Source: an uncultured Erysipelotrichaceae bacterium (GTDB lineage: Bacteria > Bacillota_I > Bacilli_A > Erysipelotrichales > Erysipelotrichaceae). From it: 6,732 nucleotides of DNA. The position numbers and the translations under genes were made by a program. Positions 6,242-6,732 of the stretch are shown piece by piece (position 1 is the first letter of the stretch; the number at the start of each line of letters is the position of its first letter). The notes under the pieces are model-generated. The model ran no database searches. It was not told the origin of the DNA and saw only the letters and a program-made list of their open reading frames with translations. The stretch covers positions 1-6,732 of the forward strand of contig CAJKOS010000104.1 of the NCBI GenBank assembly GCA_905201565.1, given 5' to 3'.

Positions 6242-6448
6242 ATGCAAAGAAATCTCACAACCGGCAGTGTTCTCAAAAATGTCTTGTTGTTCTCACTGCC
6301 TTACCTGCTTTCCTACTTCCTGCAGACACTCTATGGTATGGCTGACCTGTTTATCATTGGTCAGTTTGAAGGTGTTGCAAGTACAACCGCTGTATCCATC
6401 GGTTCACAGGTCATGCGCATGATCACCGTCATCCTTGTAGGTCTTGCC
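6242..6448 (+). CDS. MATE-family efflux transporter, N-terminal fragment
   Basis: The first 69 residues match the start of a MATE/DinF-type Na+- or H+-coupled drug exporter, normally about 450 residues: MQRNLTTGSVLKNVLLFSLPYLLSYFLQTLYGMADLFIIGQ, then VASTTAVSIGSQVMRMITVILVGLA. This covers helix 1 and the start of helix 2 with the typical LPYLLSYFLQTLYGMADLFIIG region. After VGLA the family normally continues with MGTTV; here it becomes LRTLVIVQLGD, which is not MATE-like and reads antisense to a phage gene. The plus frame stays open to a stop at 6596-6598, but that 50-residue tail is not real protein. Start chosen by AAAGGAG six bases upstream. A full gene presumably exists in the source genome; here it is cut by the suspected join. 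Confidence 0.85.
6428..6448. other. Suspected chimeric join: MATE gene to phage gene
   Basis: These 21 bases encode VILVGLA in the MATE frame on the plus strand, and GKTYKDD in the phage replication-protein frame on the minus strand; both fit their families. Left of 6428 only the MATE reading makes sense, and right of 6448 only the phage reading does. The overlap ends are inferred from the expected next residues: MATE should continue with Met, the phage protein with Tyr-Arg. Two unrelated genes on opposite strands sharing exactly this stretch is what a short k-mer assembly join produces. Confidence 0.75.
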
Positions 6449-6730
6449 CTTCGCACCCTTGTAATTGTCCAGCTCGGAGATGCAGGTTTCGGTGAACGAC
6501 TTGCCGTACGACTGAAGCAACTTTTCGTGGCTGGCTTCCGTCATGCAGACGAACTCGGCGTACTTCACCTTCGGCGGACCCTTCGGTTTCGGTTTTGATG
6601 GCGGCGTGAGCTGCTCTGGTTGCTTCTGGTCGCCATCTGAAGCGTCCTTTACCCCATCGGTGGTATTAGTGGGTGGTGGAGCCGGAGGAAGCTCTGGCGC
6701 TTCCCCCTGAGCCCGGAGCTGGGCTTCAGC
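6428..6730 (-). CDS. Phage replication protein (DnaD/replisome-organizer-like) tail, partial
   Basis: This open minus-strand frame enters from the right edge, so the N-terminus is missing. About 100 residues are visible. A proline-rich, charged linker (PELPPAPPPTNTTDG, then QLTPPSKPKPKGPPK) is followed by VKYAEFVCMTEASHEKLLQSYGK and ELDNYKGAKGKTYKDD. This last block resembles the conserved tail of prophage replication-initiation or replisome-organizer proteins, which typically continue YRAILSWV; here it breaks off at the join. Such proteins load the helicase at the phage origin, with DNA binding in the missing N-terminal part. Base composition is GC-richer than the rest of the window, and codons such as tcg, ctg and gcg contrast with the neighbours, pointing to a different source genome. 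Family assignment is from the tail motif only. Confidence 0.65.
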
Positions 6731-6732
6731 TT

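Noticed and set aside
6449..6598. C-terminal tail of the frame starting at the MATE ATG
   Set aside because: This part reads antisense to the phage protein and loses all MATE resemblance, so it is a by-product of the join.

Overview
The window looks like a low- to mid-GC Bacillota (Firmicutes) chromosome segment, roughly positions 1495-6448, with foreign sequence at both ends. The centre has strong AGGAGG/GGAGG-type ribosome binding sites, tight spacing, AT-rich promoters and hairpin-plus-T terminators. A gut- or mouth-associated Clostridia or Erysipelotrichia member is plausible, but this is inference from style and I cannot name a genus.

Layout. (1) Positions 3 to about 539 encode the C-terminal part of a glycyl-radical-enzyme activating protein (radical SAM), cut by the left edge. 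(2) From about 522 to 1346 the same reading frame becomes the C-terminal two thirds of a TnpB nuclease of the IS200/IS605/IS607 type, with an intact DED RuvC triad and zinc finger but no N-terminus. Its non-coding right end, with omega-RNA-like hairpins, runs to about 1494. (3) On the minus strand lies a translationally coupled pair of short CHR-domain (chromate-transporter family) genes, 2628-2062 and 2065/2062-1499. They are divergent from (4) a LysR-type regulator (2727-3611), which is followed after 27 bases by (5) a CLC-family anion transporter (3639-4883) and a terminator. (6) A 12-TM MFS transporter (4970-6142) has its own promoter region and terminator. (7) A MATE-family efflux gene starts at 6242 but keeps its identity only to about 6448. 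(8) From there to the right edge the DNA is GC-richer and codes on the minus strand for the tail of a phage replication protein.

How the genes work together. The LysR gene sits between a divergent CHR pair and a co-directional CLC gene, the usual layout for a local regulator controlling both sides. This suggests a small anion-handling locus (chromate- or other oxyanion-type transporter plus halide/fluoride-type CLC). The MFS and MATE genes are separate transcription units for small-molecule export.

Main caution. Two joins, at about 519-539 and at 6428-6448, each look like a stretch of about 21 bases that fits both flanking protein families, after which identity changes abruptly. At the right join the two genes are even on opposite strands. 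This is what a short-k-mer assembly join would leave. The apparent radical SAM-TnpB fusion and the MATE/phage neighbourhood should therefore be treated as probably artificial. The central five-gene region (1499-6142) looks coherent. I did not find a convincing new biological system; the most interesting real biology is the CHR-LysR-CLC locus and the TnpB right end abutting the CHR gene.
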